NCBI RefSeq assembly: GCF_016458305.1
Contig: NZ_JAEMHL010000001.1
Coordinates: 310,001 to 374,000 of the forward strand
Source: Geomonas anaerohicana
Lineage (GTDB): Bacteria; Desulfobacterota; Desulfuromonadia; Geobacterales; Geobacteraceae
DNA length: 64,000 nucleotides
Direction: 5' to 3'
Shown here: piece by piece, positions 40,809 to 49,836 of the stretch
Numbering within the stretch: the first letter of the stretch is position 1
Layout of the letters: each line of letters starts with the position of its first letter
Made by a program: the position numbers and the translations under genes
The notes under the pieces: generated by a model
Databases searched by the model: none
The model's input: only the letters and a program-made list of their open reading frames with translations
What the model was told of the DNA's origin: nothing

Positions 40809-42458
40809 TTATAGCCGGAACTGCCGTACCAGCTGCTGCAGCTGCTCGGCGTTGCGGTTCAACTGTTCAGCCGCATCCACCGAATCCTGCGCTCCGCGCG
40901 CCGTTTCCTGCACCACCATGGTGATCTGCTGCATGCTGTCGGCGATCTCCTCGTTGGTGGCGCTCTGCTCCTCTGCGGCGACGGCGATCTGCTGCACCTG
41001 CAGCGCCACCGTGCTCACCTGCTCCAGGATCTCCCGCAGCGCTCCGCCCGATTCCGACGCCTCCGAGGTCCCTTCCTCCACCTGGCGCACCCCCTGCTCC
41101 ATCGCCTCGACCGCTTCCCTCGTTTCCCGCTGGATGGCCTTGATCATCGCGCCGGTCTCGTGGGTTGCCTTGGTGGTCCGCTCCGCCAGGGCCCGCACCT
41201 CGTCCGCCACGACTGCAAAGCCGCGCCCCTGGTCACCGGCGCGCGCCGCCTCGATGGCGGCATTGAGCGCCAGGAGGTTGGTCTGATCGGCGATGTCCTC
41301 GATGGTGCCGATGATGGCGCCGATCTGGTCCGAACGTTGGCCGAGGCTCTCCACGGTACGCGCGCTCTCCTGAACCTTGGCAGCGATCTGCCCCATCACG
41401 GAGACGGTTTTCTCGACAACGGCGGCACCGGCCTGGGCCGCTCCCGCGGCGTTGTGCGCCCCTTCTGCCGCGAGCTGCGAGTTGGAGGCGATCTCGCCGG
41501 AGGTGGCCGACATCTCCTCGCCGGCGTTGGCCACCGCTCCGGTTTGCGTCGCCACGCGCTCGGCTCCTCCCGCGATCCGCTCCGCCGTGCCGTGCATCTG
41601 GGCGGCCGCGGCGGCCACCTGTGCCGCATGGTCCGCGACCTCCCCGATGATACGGCGCAGATTCTGCGCCATGGTCTGCACCGCGGCGGTCAACTCCCCG
41701 GTCTCGTCCCGCGACGTCACCGACACCTGGCACCCCAGGTTGCCGCGGGCGATGTCCTGGGCCACCGAGACCAGCTTGGCAAGCGGCTGGGTGATGGAGC
41801 GTGCCCCGATATAGCCCAGCATCCAGGCTACGGCGGCAGCGACCAGCGACAAGAGCAGGACGGCTACCTTCAGGCGATGACTGGTAGATACCGCCTGTTC
41901 CGTCGTGGTCGTCATCTCCTTTTCCATGTTTTCCACGAACCGGCCCATCTGCTCTTCCGAGTGGTGCGTCGCCGTTTTGTACGCTTCTATCGCCTTGTTG
42001 GCATCCTGCGGCGCGGTGATTTCTCCCGCTGTGACGCGTCCGGCTACGGTACGGAAGCCCGCCGCATAGGCATCGATGTCGCGACGGATGTCGGCGAGGC
42101 ATGCGCGGTCGCGCGCGGCGGTGGGGTAGCCGGGGGCGGAAACGAGCTTTTGCGAGGAATCCACCAACTGGTGCAGCTGCTCCAGCGTGGTGTCCCATTT
42201 CTTCCGGTAACCGGCCATCTTGGCGGCGTCGCCCATGTTCAGGAAGAAGTCCTTCTCGTAGCGCCGCATCATGTTGACGCGGGCCAAGGCAAGCTGAGAG
42301 TTGTCCTGGAGCGCGCCGCGGTTGCCGACGAGATCGTTCAGGTGGTACTGCATCCTGCTCATGCCCCAGTAGCTCGCCGCACCGATCAGCACGATGAACA
42401 AAAGCACGGTGTTGAACAGAATGAAAAGGCGAGTGCCTATCTTCAGGTTGGCTAGCAT
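40809..42458 (-). CDS. Methyl-accepting chemotaxis protein
   Basis: A 549-residue chemoreceptor. Helix 1 (residues about 8-30) and helix 2 (about 196-218) enclose a ~165-residue periplasmic four-helix-bundle sensor. HAMP follows, then a long cytoplasmic coiled coil with the conserved hairpin tip [20 protein letters not shown]. It ends [11 protein letters not shown], with no CheR-binding pentapeptide. ATG 42458 is chosen because GGAGG lies seven bases upstream and the helix begins there; the frame is open further. A sigma-28-type promoter at 42517-42543 fits its role in motility. Confidence 0.92.
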   Translation of the reverse strand: MLANLKIGTRLFILFNTVLLFIVLIGAASYWGMSRMQYHLNDLVGNRGALQDNSQLALARVNMMRRYEKDFFLNMGDAAKMAGYRKKWDTTLEQLHQLVDSSQKLVSAPGYPTAARDRACLADIRRDIDAYAAGFRTVAGRVTAGEITAPQDANKAIEAYKTATHHSEEQMGRFVENMEKEMTTTTEQAVSTSHRLKVAVLLLSLVAAAVAWMLGYIGARSITQPLAKLVSVAQDIARGNLGCQVSVTSRDETGELTAAVQTMAQNLRRIIGEVADHAAQVAAAAAQMHGTAERIAGGAERVATQTGAVANAGEEMSATSGEIASNSQLAAEGAHNAAGAAQAGAAVVEKTVSVMGQIAAKVQESARTVESLGQRSDQIGAIIGTIEDIADQTNLLALNAAIEAARAGDQGRGFAVVADEVRALAERTTKATHETGAMIKAIQRETREAVEAMEQGVRQVEEGTSEASESGGALREILEQVSTVALQVQQIAVAAEEQSATNEEIADSMQQITMVVQETARGAQDSVDAAEQLNRNAEQLQQLVRQFRL

Positions 42459-42516
42459 CAAAAACCTCCGTGGCGATTTTCCGCGGTAACTCGGGAGGTT
42501 ACCCGCGTGGTGAGGC

Positions 42517-42543
42517 TTATCGCCAGCTTTAGTTCGAACTTTA
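42517..42543 (-). promoter_or_regulatory. Sigma-28 (FliA) promoter of the chemoreceptor gene
   Basis: On the minus strand: TAAAGTTC (42543-42536), 11-bp spacer, GGCGATAA (42524-42517). The FliA consensus is TAAAGTTT-N11-GCCGATAA, so 14 of 16 positions match with exact spacing. The start codon is about 50 nt downstream of the predicted start. Confidence 0.8.
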
Positions 42544-42593
42544 CCTTCCTGGTTGGGTTTTAACATTATTTGTTGTTTACACGTCTACATACC

Positions 42594-42732
42594 CAAAACC
42601 ATTGGCCACGGAGAACGTCTGAGAACATCTGAGAAAAACAAAGAGACAACAGCTTTTTGGCGTAAAACCAAAGTCTTGCTTTTCGCTTCTCTCGGATTTC
42701 CTCAGATTTTCTCCGTGGCCAATGGTTTTAAG
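42594..42732. repeat. Long inverted repeat, family F copy 2
   Basis: Arms AAAACCATTGGCCACGGAGA and TCTCCGTGGCCAATGGTTTT are exact complements; the ~95-bp interior carries the same TCTGAGAA / CTCAGATT words. Here it lies between divergent genes, so a terminator role is not general. Together with the sigma-28 promoter it accounts for most of the 366-base gap. Confidence 0.9.
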
Positions 42733-42824
42733 GTGTTGTGTGTTGAAAAGTATTGCCGCCTTCGGTGAAGAGTTGTATTAAGAGGCGTGCGGCAGAGCCG
42801 CCTTGCTCATGAAGGGGGGAGAGG

Positions 42825-43994
42825 ATGAAGTTTCCCGTTTCGGAACTGATAGAGAAGGTCCACCCGCCGCCGATCTCGGAGGTGAAGGGGTGGCTGGCGG
42901 CCGCGAACCCGAAGCTGGCACTGATCGACCTGTGCCAGGCGATCCCGGATTACCCGCCCCCGCCCGAGCTGATCGACCACCTAGAACAGGTGATGCGCGA
43001 CCCGCTCACCTCGCGTTACAGCATCGACGAGGGGCTCCCCGAGGTACGTGAGTCGGTCTGCCGCGGCTACCGGCGCCTCTACGACGCCTGCATAGATCCT
43101 TCCCAGATCTGCCTCACCATCGGCGCCAGTCAGGCCTTGTGGCTCGCCATGGTGACCCTGTGCCGTGCGGGGGACGAGGTCATCGTGCAGTTGCCCGCCT
43201 ACTTCGACCATCCCATGGCGCTCGCCGTCCTCGGCATCCGCTGCGTGTTCGCCCCTTTCGACGAGACCAGCGGCGGTCTCCCCGACCCCGCTGTCATCGC
43301 CGGTCTCATTACGGACAAGACGCGCGCCATCCTCCTGGTCACCCCCAGTAACCCCACCGGCGCCGTCACCCCGCCCGAGACCATCAAGGAGCTTCACGAG
43401 TTGGCCCGGCGCCGCAACGTGGCGCTGGTGCTGGACGAGACCTACAACAGTTTCATCACCGGCGGCGTCCGCCCCCACGACCTGTTCCGGGATCCTGACT
43501 GGGGGGACCACTTCGTCCACATCGCCTCCTTCGGCAAGACCTTCGCGCTCACCGGTTACCGTGCCGGGATGCTCGCGGCATCGAGCCGGTTCATCGAGCA
43601 CGCACTGAAGGCCCAGGACACCATGGCGGTGTGCCAGCCCCGGGTCACCCAGCATGCGGTGCAGTACGGCTTCGAGCATCTTACGGAGTGGGTGGCGCAG
43701 AACCGGGTCATGATGGAGCGGCGCCACGAGGTGTTCCGGGCCGAGATGGGGAAGCCGGGCAACCCGTTCCGGCTGGTGGCGAGCGGTCCCTTCTTCGGCT
43801 GGGTGGCGCATCCCTGTGCGGGTAAGAGCGGGCGTGCCGTGGCAAAGCGGTTGGTCGAGGAATCGGGGATGCTGCTGCTCCCGGGCGAGGTGTTCGGGCC
43901 GGGGTTGGAGGGGTATCTGAGGCTCGCCTTCGGGAACATCAAGGAGGAAGTCATCCCCGAGGCCGTGCAGAGGTTCAGGGAGTTCAAAAGCTGA
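42825..43994 (+). CDS. Class I/II PLP-dependent aminotransferase
   Basis: A 389-residue cytoplasmic fold type I aminotransferase. PLP-contacting motifs are visible: GASQALWLAM, PSNPTGAV, LVLDETYNSF, and the Schiff-base Lys in ASFGKTFALTGYRAGML. The C-terminus shows LPGEVFGPGLEGYLRLAF, with the substrate carboxylate-binding Arg. The amino acid partner cannot be told from sequence, though aromatic or branched substrates are common in this subgroup. A purine-rich GGGGGGAGAGG precedes ATG. It is flanked on both sides by family F repeats and has no operon partner. Confidence 0.88.
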   Translation: MKFPVSELIEKVHPPPISEVKGWLAAANPKLALIDLCQAIPDYPPPPELIDHLEQVMRDPLTSRYSIDEGLPEVRESVCRGYRRLYDACIDPSQICLTIGASQALWLAMVTLCRAGDEVIVQLPAYFDHPMALAVLGIRCVFAPFDETSGGLPDPAVIAGLITDKTRAILLVTPSNPTGAVTPPETIKELHELARRRNVALVLDETYNSFITGGVRPHDLFRDPDWGDHFVHIASFGKTFALTGYRAGMLAASSRFIEHALKAQDTMAVCQPRVTQHAVQYGFEHLTEWVAQNRVMMERRHEVFRAEMGKPGNPFRLVASGPFFGWVAHPCAGKSGRAVAKRLVEESGMLLLPGEVFGPGLEGYLRLAFGNIKEEVIPEAVQRFREFKS

Positions 43995-43999
43995 AACCC

Positions 44000-44190
44000 A
44001 AACCATTGGCCACGGAGAAAAATCTGAGAACTTCGGAGAAAACCTTTAAACGGAAAAAACAAAACCATTGGCAAGGAGTAAATCTGAGGACGTCTGAGAA
44101 TACCTTTTTGAAGGTTCAACACCCAAAAGCTTTTTGCTTTTACGGGGCCTCAGATTTCCTCAGACTTTCTCCGTGGCCAATGGTTATGTT
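44000..44190. repeat. Long inverted repeat, family F copy 3 (double left arm)
   Basis: AACCATTGGCCACGGAGAAA at 44001, a second left arm AAAACCATTGGCAAGGAG at 44060, and one right arm TTTCTCCGTGGCCAATGGTT at 44166. This looks like an element inserted into, or partly duplicated within, another copy. It fills the gap between the convergent aminotransferase and hydrolase genes. Confidence 0.88.
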
Positions 44191-44201
44191 TTTCCGTGGT
44201 T

Positions 44202-45041
44202 TTAAAGCGCTTCCTGCAGGAAATCGATCAACCCGTCGTTGACTTCTTCGGCGTGGGTCCAGTTGAGGCCGTGCGGGGCGCCGGCGACGACAATGAGACG
44301 GCTGCCCTCGACCGCCTCATGGGTGCGGCTCCCGGAGGCGGCGAAGGGGACGATGCGGTCGTCATCGCCATGCATGACCAGGGTGGGGATCTTGATGCTC
44401 AGCAGGTCGTCACGGAAATCGGTAAGCCAGGAGTGCACGCAGGACAGCGTCGCGATGGGCGAGGCCATGGCCGCGATGTCCCAGCTAAGCCTCAGCACCT
44501 CTTCACTCACCTTCTTCCCCCCGAACGCATGCACGTTGTAGAAGTTGGCCAGGAAGCTGGTCAAAAAGGAGAGCCGGTCGCTCCTGATTCCCTGCCTGAT
44601 TCCCTGGAAGATGTCCCCATCCAGCCCGGCCGGGTTATCCGGCCTCTTCAGCAGAAACGGCGTCACCGCCGCCATGAACACCGCTTTCCTGATCCGCTCG
44701 CTGCCGTAGCGCCCCAGGTAGCGCGCCACCTCACCCCCTCCCATAGAAAACCCGACCAGCACCGCGTCGCGCAGGTCAAGCGCGTTCAAAAGCGCGTTGA
44801 GATCGGCCGCCAGCGTGTCGTAGTCGTAGCCGGTCGAGGGCCTGCCCGACTGGCCGAAGCCGCGCCGGTCGTAGGTCACCACACGATACCCTGCCTCCAG
44901 CAACGCGGGCACCTGGCGCTCCCATGACCTGCCGCTCAGCGGCCAGCCATGGATCAGCACCACCGGCTGCCCCTCGCCCAAGTCCTCGTAATAGAGATCG
45001 ATATTGCAGGAATTCTCCTTCCCTACGGTGATGTAGCTCAT
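44202..45041 (-). CDS. Alpha/beta hydrolase (non-haem haloperoxidase/esterase type)
   Basis: A 279-residue cytoplasmic hydrolase. The oxyanion motif is LIHGWPLSGRSW, the nucleophile elbow GFSMGGGE with catalytic Ser, the acid probably Asp in MHGDDDRIVP, and the His in GAPHGLNWTH. YDRRGFGQSGRPSTGYDYDT strongly resembles cofactor-free chloroperoxidases and related esterases. The natural substrate is unknown. GGAGG five bases before ATG fixes the start. It is transcribed alone towards the family F repeat. Confidence 0.88.
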   Translation of the reverse strand: MSYITVGKENSCNIDLYYEDLGEGQPVVLIHGWPLSGRSWERQVPALLEAGYRVVTYDRRGFGQSGRPSTGYDYDTLAADLNALLNALDLRDAVLVGFSMGGGEVARYLGRYGSERIRKAVFMAAVTPFLLKRPDNPAGLDGDIFQGIRQGIRSDRLSFLTSFLANFYNVHAFGGKKVSEEVLRLSWDIAAMASPIATLSCVHSWLTDFRDDLLSIKIPTLVMHGDDDRIVPFAASGSRTHEAVEGSRLIVVAGAPHGLNWTHAEEVNDGLIDFLQEAL

Positions 45042-45243
45042 CGATACCTCCTCACTTTCCGCACCCTCCCGGGTGGTAGCCAGCGGTTATCCAGCCGACG
45101 AATCCGGCGCAAGTTGTTCAGATACAACATTTCCTGGACAAGTCAAACCCGCCACAGGGAACCTCCGCTGCCATGACAGGCGGTCGGTGGCATCACGCCA
45201 AGTTACCTGCAATGGAAGGGTGCAAAAAAGCATCAACTTGTAT

Positions 45244-45255
45244 GTAAACGTATAC
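45244..45255. promoter_or_regulatory. Second copy of the LacI-type operator core
   Basis: GTAAACGTATAC, identical to bases 1471-1482. Flanks here are ATGTAAACGTATACGG, so symmetry is weaker on one side. Confidence 0.35.
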
Positions 45256-45403
45256 GGCGCCCATCGATCTATGACTGGCGCGGATTTGCGTCCATCTCAC
45301 CTCCTGCCGCACCTCCAACTCGCGACAGCCGTCACTGTTTAAGGCTGCGCCGCCCTTGGCTGTAACTGCCTGATTATTCGAAGGAAACATTTTTTGTGAT
45401 TTG

Positions 45404-45419
45404 TGGCACGGTCCCTGTA
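45404..45419 (+). promoter_or_regulatory. Sigma-54-like promoter element upstream of the multicopper oxidase operon
   Basis: TGGCACG-GTCC-CTGTA compared with TGGCACG-N4-TTGCA. The -24 half is perfect; the -12 half has GT in place of the near-invariant GC, which weakens the call. The predicted start is about 80 nt before the small protein. Confidence 0.38.
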
Positions 45420-45510
45420 ATTACTTGGGCATTGGTTCGACCAAAACGGACTGAACCTGTGATCGAAAACGGTGACATGACAACTACAGGGCGTAAAGGA
45501 GGAAACGGTT

Positions 45511-45729
45511 ATGAGGCGATTAATGACGATGACAGCGGGGCTGATACTGACCCTGGCGTTGGCGGTAGCCGCAAATGCTGCTCCGGCCGGAAAGGGATCG
45601 GCACCAAAGACAGGCAAGGGCATCCAGAATGCCAAGAAGGTGGCGCAAGCCAAGATGGAACGAAGCAAGAAGATGCAGGATTTGGAAAAGAAAGGGCACA
45701 CAAAGAGACAACAGGCGATGAAGAAGTAA
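45511..45729 (+). CDS. Small secreted Lys-rich protein
   Basis: A 72-residue protein with a clear Sec signal peptide (LILTLALAVAANA, cleavage near residue 23) and a highly basic mature part of about 50 residues: 15 or more Lys and many Gln/Met, no Cys. It is probably helical and could bind acidic polymers or neighbouring proteins. AAAGGAGG is well spaced before ATG. It lies 42 bases upstream of the multicopper oxidase and likely shares its transcript, so a partner role in secretion or metal delivery is possible. I do not recognise the family. Confidence 0.75.
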   Translation: MRRLMTMTAGLILTLALAVAANAAPAGKGSAPKTGKGIQNAKKVAQAKMERSKKMQDLEKKGHTKRQQAMKK

Positions 45730-45771
45730 GCCAACAAAGAAACGACCTTGATATGTAAAAAGGAGGAAGTT

Positions 45772-48700
45772 ATGGACAGGCTGAAAACAACATTGGTGGC
45801 GTGCCTGGCAACGCTGGTGATCACGCTGTGGGGACTGGCTCCACCATCCGCACAGGCCATCGACGAAACGAAAGTCCCTCATTATTTCGGACCGGCTCCC
45901 AACTGGGCGCTGAGCCCGCTGCCGACGGTCGACCCGGTTACCGGTGCGGCTTCCGGCGGCATCAAGAAGTTCGTCAACCGCTTGCCGGGTTTAGGCGAAG
46001 CCAACGCCAACGACCTGGGCCAGTACCTCCCGGTGGCGGTTGCCGACACCACCACCTATCCTGATGCCGATTACTACGAGATCGGGGTGGTGCAGTACCG
46101 CCAGAAGATGCACTCCGACCTGCCACCGACCCTGCTGCGCGGTTACGTTCAGCTTTCCACCACGGTGGTCCCCGGCCAGCAGGTGCCCCTCTCCAACGCC
46201 ATGGTCGATGGCAGCACGGTATCCATCGCCGGCTACACCGGCGTAACACCGCCCAACTACCTCGGACCCGTCATCGTGGCCCAGAAAGACCGTCCGGTCA
46301 GGATCCTGTTCCGCAACCTGCTGCCGAAGGACGCAGGCGGCGACCTGTTCCTCCCGGTCGACGCAACCATGATGGGTTCCGGCATGGGGCCGATGTCGAT
46401 GGTTTCCCCCACCGACTCCGGTGCGGTCACCGACGCGGTGCGTAACCCGATGTGCACCGCCAACCCCAAATCCGACATGTGCTTCAAGGACAACAGGGCG
46501 ACCCTGCACCTGCACGGCGGCGTGACCCCGTGGATCAGCGACGGTACCCCGCACCAGTGGATCACCCCGAAGGACGAGATGACCCCCTGGCCCGCCGGGG
46601 TGAGCGTCAAGAACGTGCCCGACATGCCCGACCCGGGCCCGGGTGCCATGACCTTCTTCTACACCAACCAGCAGAGCGCGCGTCTCATGTTCTACCACGA
46701 CCACGCCTGGGGCATCACCCGTCTCAACGTCTATGCCGGCGAGGCTGCCGGCTACCTGATCCAGGACCAGGCCGAGCAGGCGCTGATCAGCAAGGGGCTC
46801 ATCCCCGGGCCGGACAGCACCATCCCGCTCATCGTCCAGGACCGCACCTTCGTGCCGCAGGGCGACAAGGTTGCCCGTACCGGCCAGCTCTACGACCAGG
46901 ATCCGACCTGGGATGCCGACCGTTGGGGCGGCTTCGGCAACCTCTGGTATCACCACGTCTACATGCCGGCGCAAAACCCGGGCGACCCGAGCGGCATGAG
47001 CGCCTTCGGCCGCTGGATGTACGGCCCCTGGTTCTGGCCCCCGGCCAAACCGGTGTACCCGCCGATTGCGAACCCGCGCTACAACATGGACCCGGCAACC
47101 GCCTTCACCACGCCGCTTCCCGTACCGTGCAATCTGAACGATCCGACCACATGGCAGTACCAGACCGACCCGTTCTGCGAGCCTGAGTTGATTCCGGGCA
47201 CCCCGAACATCTCGGTGGGCATGGAGCAGTTCAACGACACGCCGGTGGTAAACGGCACCGTCTACCCGTACACCACGGTCGATCCCAAGGCATACCGCCT
47301 GCGCATCCTGAACGCCGCCAACGACCGCTTCTTCAACCTGCACATGTACGTTGCCGACGCCAACACCGCCAGCAGCTCCCTCAACGCCGAAGGCAACCCG
47401 ATCGGCGGCACCGAGGTGGCCTTCAAGGCGGCCGAACTGGCAGCAGCACAGCTTGATCCGAACGTCTTCCCGACTCCGGACACCACCCTCTCCCCGAAAG
47501 GGCCGGACTGGATCCAGATCGGCAGCGAGGGCGGCTTCCTCCCGGCGCCGGCGGTGATCCCGCCGCAGCCCATCACCTGGATCACCGATCCCACCCGCTT
47601 CGACGTGGGTAACGTGGACCAGCACTCCCTGGCACTGGCACCGGCCGAGAGGGCGGACGTGATCGTCGACTTCTCCAAGTACGCCGGCCAGACGCTGATC
47701 CTCTACAACGACGCCCCGGCGGCCTACCCGGCCCGCGTGGCGAGCTACGACTACTACACCGGCTCCCCCGACCTCTCTCCGGTCGGCGCCCCCGGCGTAA
47801 TCCCGGGCTACGGCCCCAACACCAGGACCGTGATGCAGATCAGGGTCAACCCGCTGCCCGACCCGACCGTGACCCCGGCACCCTTCGACCTTGCTTCGCT
47901 GCAGGCAGCGTTCGCGCACCAGGCCGACGGCTCCGGCGTGTTCGAATCGGGTCAGCACCCGATCATCGTGGGTCAGGCCGCCTACAACTCGGCCTACGGC
48001 ACCAACTTCCCGGCCGCCAGCTGGTGCAACGCACCGGGCAGCACCAAGCAGTCCTGCGACGGCTTCGCCCGCATCTCCGACCAGGGCGGCGACCTGTTCG
48101 GCTTCAACACGCTGGCCTCGCCGACCACCAAGTTCCAGATCCCGCTGCAGCCCAAAGCGCTGCATGACGAGATGAACGCAGTTGCCTTCGACGAGTTCGG
48201 CAGGATGACCGCCAACATCGGCGTAGAAGCGGTTCCGGCCGCCCCGGGCGCACAGAACGTGATCCTGTACCCGTACGTCAACCCGGCCACCGAGCTGATC
48301 AACGGCACCAACCTGCCCAAGGGTGACCTGAACATCACCCCGATCTCGACCCAGGACGGCACCCAGATCTGGAAAATCACCCATAACGGCGTGGATACCC
48401 ACCCGATCCACTTCCACCTCTACGACGTGCAGGTGATCAACCGCGTGACCTGGGACAACATCATCATCCCGCCGGATGCCAACGAACTCGGCTGGAAAGA
48501 CACCGTGCGCATCAGCCCCCTGGAAGATACCATCGTCGCCCTGAGGCCGATCGTACCGACGCTGCCGTTCGAAATCCCGAACAGCATCAGGATGCTCAAC
48601 CCGATGATGCCGGCCGGCTCCACCGCGATGTTCGAGCCCACCGACGTCTCCGGCAACCCGACCAATCCGATCATCAACCAGCTGGTTAACTTCGGGTGGG

Positions 48701-49704
48701 AATACGTATGGCATTGCCACATCCTGAGCCACGAAGAGATGGACATGATGCGTCCGGTCTCCCTGGCGCTGCCGCCTAAAGCTGCCGACGGCCTCGCCTT
48801 CACCACCTCCGGCAACGGCAACAAGGCGCGGCTCACCCTGACCTGGAACGACAACTCCATCAGCGAGACCTCGTTCGTGGTCAAGAAAACCACCGACGGC
48901 ACCACCTGGACCACCGTGGGCACCATCGCCTCTCCGCTGGACCAGGCCAACACCACCGGACCGAAGACCTTGCAGGATCCGGCCATCTACAACCCGAACG
49001 TGGTGACCGAGTACCAGGTACTGGCACTGAACACCGTCGGCTACGGCGGCCAGATGCCGAGCATGACCGTGCAATCGGCCTCCGCGCCGCTCTTCACCGG
49101 TAGCGCCCCGGTCGATCCGACCAACATGACCGCTACACTGGCAGCCGGGCCGAAGGTAACCATCACCTTCACCGACAACGCGACCACCGAGACCGGCTTC
49201 GTACTGGAGCGCTCCGTGAACGGCGGCGCCTTCACCCTGCTGGCCAAGCTTCCGGCACGCAGCAACACCGGCAACGTGACCTACACCGACAACCTGACCC
49301 TGTCGGCAGCCGACGCTACCTACACCTACCGCGTCGCCGCCGTGAACGTCGCCGGCCTCTCCGGGTACGCCGTTTCCCCGACCATCCTGCTCCCGGCACA
49401 GCCGGCCGCACCGGGGAACTTCACCGCCACCAACGGCGCCAACAGCGGCAACAGCAGGAGCGTGGTCCTTGCTTGGCAGGATCTTTCCAGCAACGAAACC
49501 GGCTTCACCATCCAGAGAGCCACCGACTCGGCTTTCACCAAGAACCTGAACAGCGTCACCGTCAATGCCGGGGTGACCACCCTGACCCAGACCGGGCTTT
49601 CCCGCAACACCAAGTACTGGTACCGGATCAGGTCCAATAACGGCGCCATCGTTTCCTCCGGATGGGTGAACGCTACGCCGTTCCCCATCACCACCAACCC
49701 GTAG
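45772..49704 (+). CDS. Secreted multicopper oxidase with C-terminal fibronectin type III domains (OmpB-like)
   Basis: A 1310-residue exported protein with a signal peptide ending in PPSAQA (residue about 30). All four copper motifs are present: LHLHGG (about 245), FYHDHAWG (about 306), HPIHFHLYDV (about 876) and WHCHILSHEEMDMM (about 980). These supply type 1, 2 and 3 copper ligands including the axial Met, so it should be active. The cupredoxin part is about 1000 residues, twice the usual length. Residues about 1003-1306 hold three fibronectin III-like repeats, each with a (S/T)ET(S/G)F(V/T) strand. It resembles OmpB of G. sulfurreducens, which is needed for growth on Fe(III) oxides. AAGGAGG is five bases from ATG. 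Confidence 0.88.
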   Translation: MDRLKTTLVACLATLVITLWGLAPPSAQAIDETKVPHYFGPAPNWALSPLPTVDPVTGAASGGIKKFVNRLPGLGEANANDLGQYLPVAVADTTTYPDADYYEIGVVQYRQKMHSDLPPTLLRGYVQLSTTVVPGQQVPLSNAMVDGSTVSIAGYTGVTPPNYLGPVIVAQKDRPVRILFRNLLPKDAGGDLFLPVDATMMGSGMGPMSMVSPTDSGAVTDAVRNPMCTANPKSDMCFKDNRATLHLHGGVTPWISDGTPHQWITPKDEMTPWPAGVSVKNVPDMPDPGPGAMTFFYTNQQSARLMFYHDHAWGITRLNVYAGEAAGYLIQDQAEQALISKGLIPGPDSTIPLIVQDRTFVPQGDKVARTGQLYDQDPTWDADRWGGFGNLWYHHVYMPAQNPGDPSGMSAFGRWMYGPWFWPPAKPVYPPIANPRYNMDPATAFTTPLPVPCNLNDPTTWQYQTDPFCEPELIPGTPNISVGMEQFNDTPVVNGTVYPYTTVDPKAYRLRILNAANDRFFNLHMYVADANTASSSLNAEGNPIGGTEVAFKAAELAAAQLDPNVFPTPDTTLSPKGPDWIQIGSEGGFLPAPAVIPPQPITWITDPTRFDVGNVDQHSLALAPAERADVIVDFSKYAGQTLILYNDAPAAYPARVASYDYYTGSPDLSPVGAPGVIPGYGPNTRTVMQIRVNPLPDPTVTPAPFDLASLQAAFAHQADGSGVFESGQHPIIVGQAAYNSAYGTNFPAASWCNAPGSTKQSCDGFARISDQGGDLFGFNTLASPTTKFQIPLQPKALHDEMNAVAFDEFGRMTANIGVEAVPAAPGAQNVILYPYVNPATELINGTNLPKGDLNITPISTQDGTQIWKITHNGVDTHPIHFHLYDVQVINRVTWDNIIIPPDANELGWKDTVRISPLEDTIVALRPIVPTLPFEIPNSIRMLNPMMPAGSTAMFEPTDVSGNPTNPIINQLVNFGWEYVWHCHILSHEEMDMMRPVSLALPPKAADGLAFTTSGNGNKARLTLTWNDNSISETSFVVKKTTDGTTWTTVGTIASPLDQANTTGPKTLQDPAIYNPNVVTEYQVLALNTVGYGGQMPSMTVQSASAPLFTGSAPVDPTNMTATLAAGPKVTITFTDNATTETGFVLERSVNGGAFTLLAKLPARSNTGNVTYTDNLTLSAADATYTYRVAAVNVAGLSGYAVSPTILLPAQPAAPGNFTATNGANSGNSRSVVLAWQDLSSNETGFTIQRATDSAFTKNLNSVTVNAGVTTLTQTGLSRNTKYWYRIRSNNGAIVSSGWVNATPFPITTNP

Positions 49705-49722
49705 CATCAGTCGTCCTTGCCT

Positions 49723-49760
49723 GGGGAGGAGGTGCTGGTCCTCCTCCCCGGGGATTTTTT
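49723..49760 (+). terminator. Terminator of the multicopper oxidase gene
   Basis: Stem GGGGAGGAGG (49723-49732) / CCTCCTCCCC (49740-49749), 7-nt loop, then GGGGA and six T. Confidence 0.85.
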
Positions 49761-49781
49761 CCCCAACCAGCAGCAATGCAA

Positions 49782-49811
49782 AAGGCCCCCTGGCAGAAGC
49801 AAGGGGGCCTT
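49782..49811 (-). terminator. Terminator of the minus-strand chemoreceptor gene
   Basis: Stem AAGGCCCCC (49782-49790) / GGGGGCCTT (49803-49811). Read on the minus strand it is followed by TTTTGC. Confidence 0.75.
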
Positions 49812-49836
49812 CGCTTTGTCCTCAGTTTGGTCGAGG

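Larger units (their letters stand above)
45042..45510. other. Divergent intergenic region with two regulatory candidates
   Basis: Nearly 470 bases between the hydrolase and the small secreted protein. It contains the LacI-type core GTAAACGTATAC (45244-45255) and a sigma-54-like element (45404-45419). No supported gene is seen in it. Confidence 0.5.

Noticed and set aside
40697-44190. Insertion sequence remnants
   Set aside because: The three inverted-repeat elements contain no transposase-coding sequence; they are kept as repeats with a MITE-like hypothesis only.
45991-49776. A 1261-codon open frame on the minus strand opposite the multicopper oxidase gene
   Set aside because: In high-GC DNA the antisense frame of a long gene is often open. 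This one has no recognisable motifs or ribosome-binding site, and the plus-strand product has all four copper-binding motifs.
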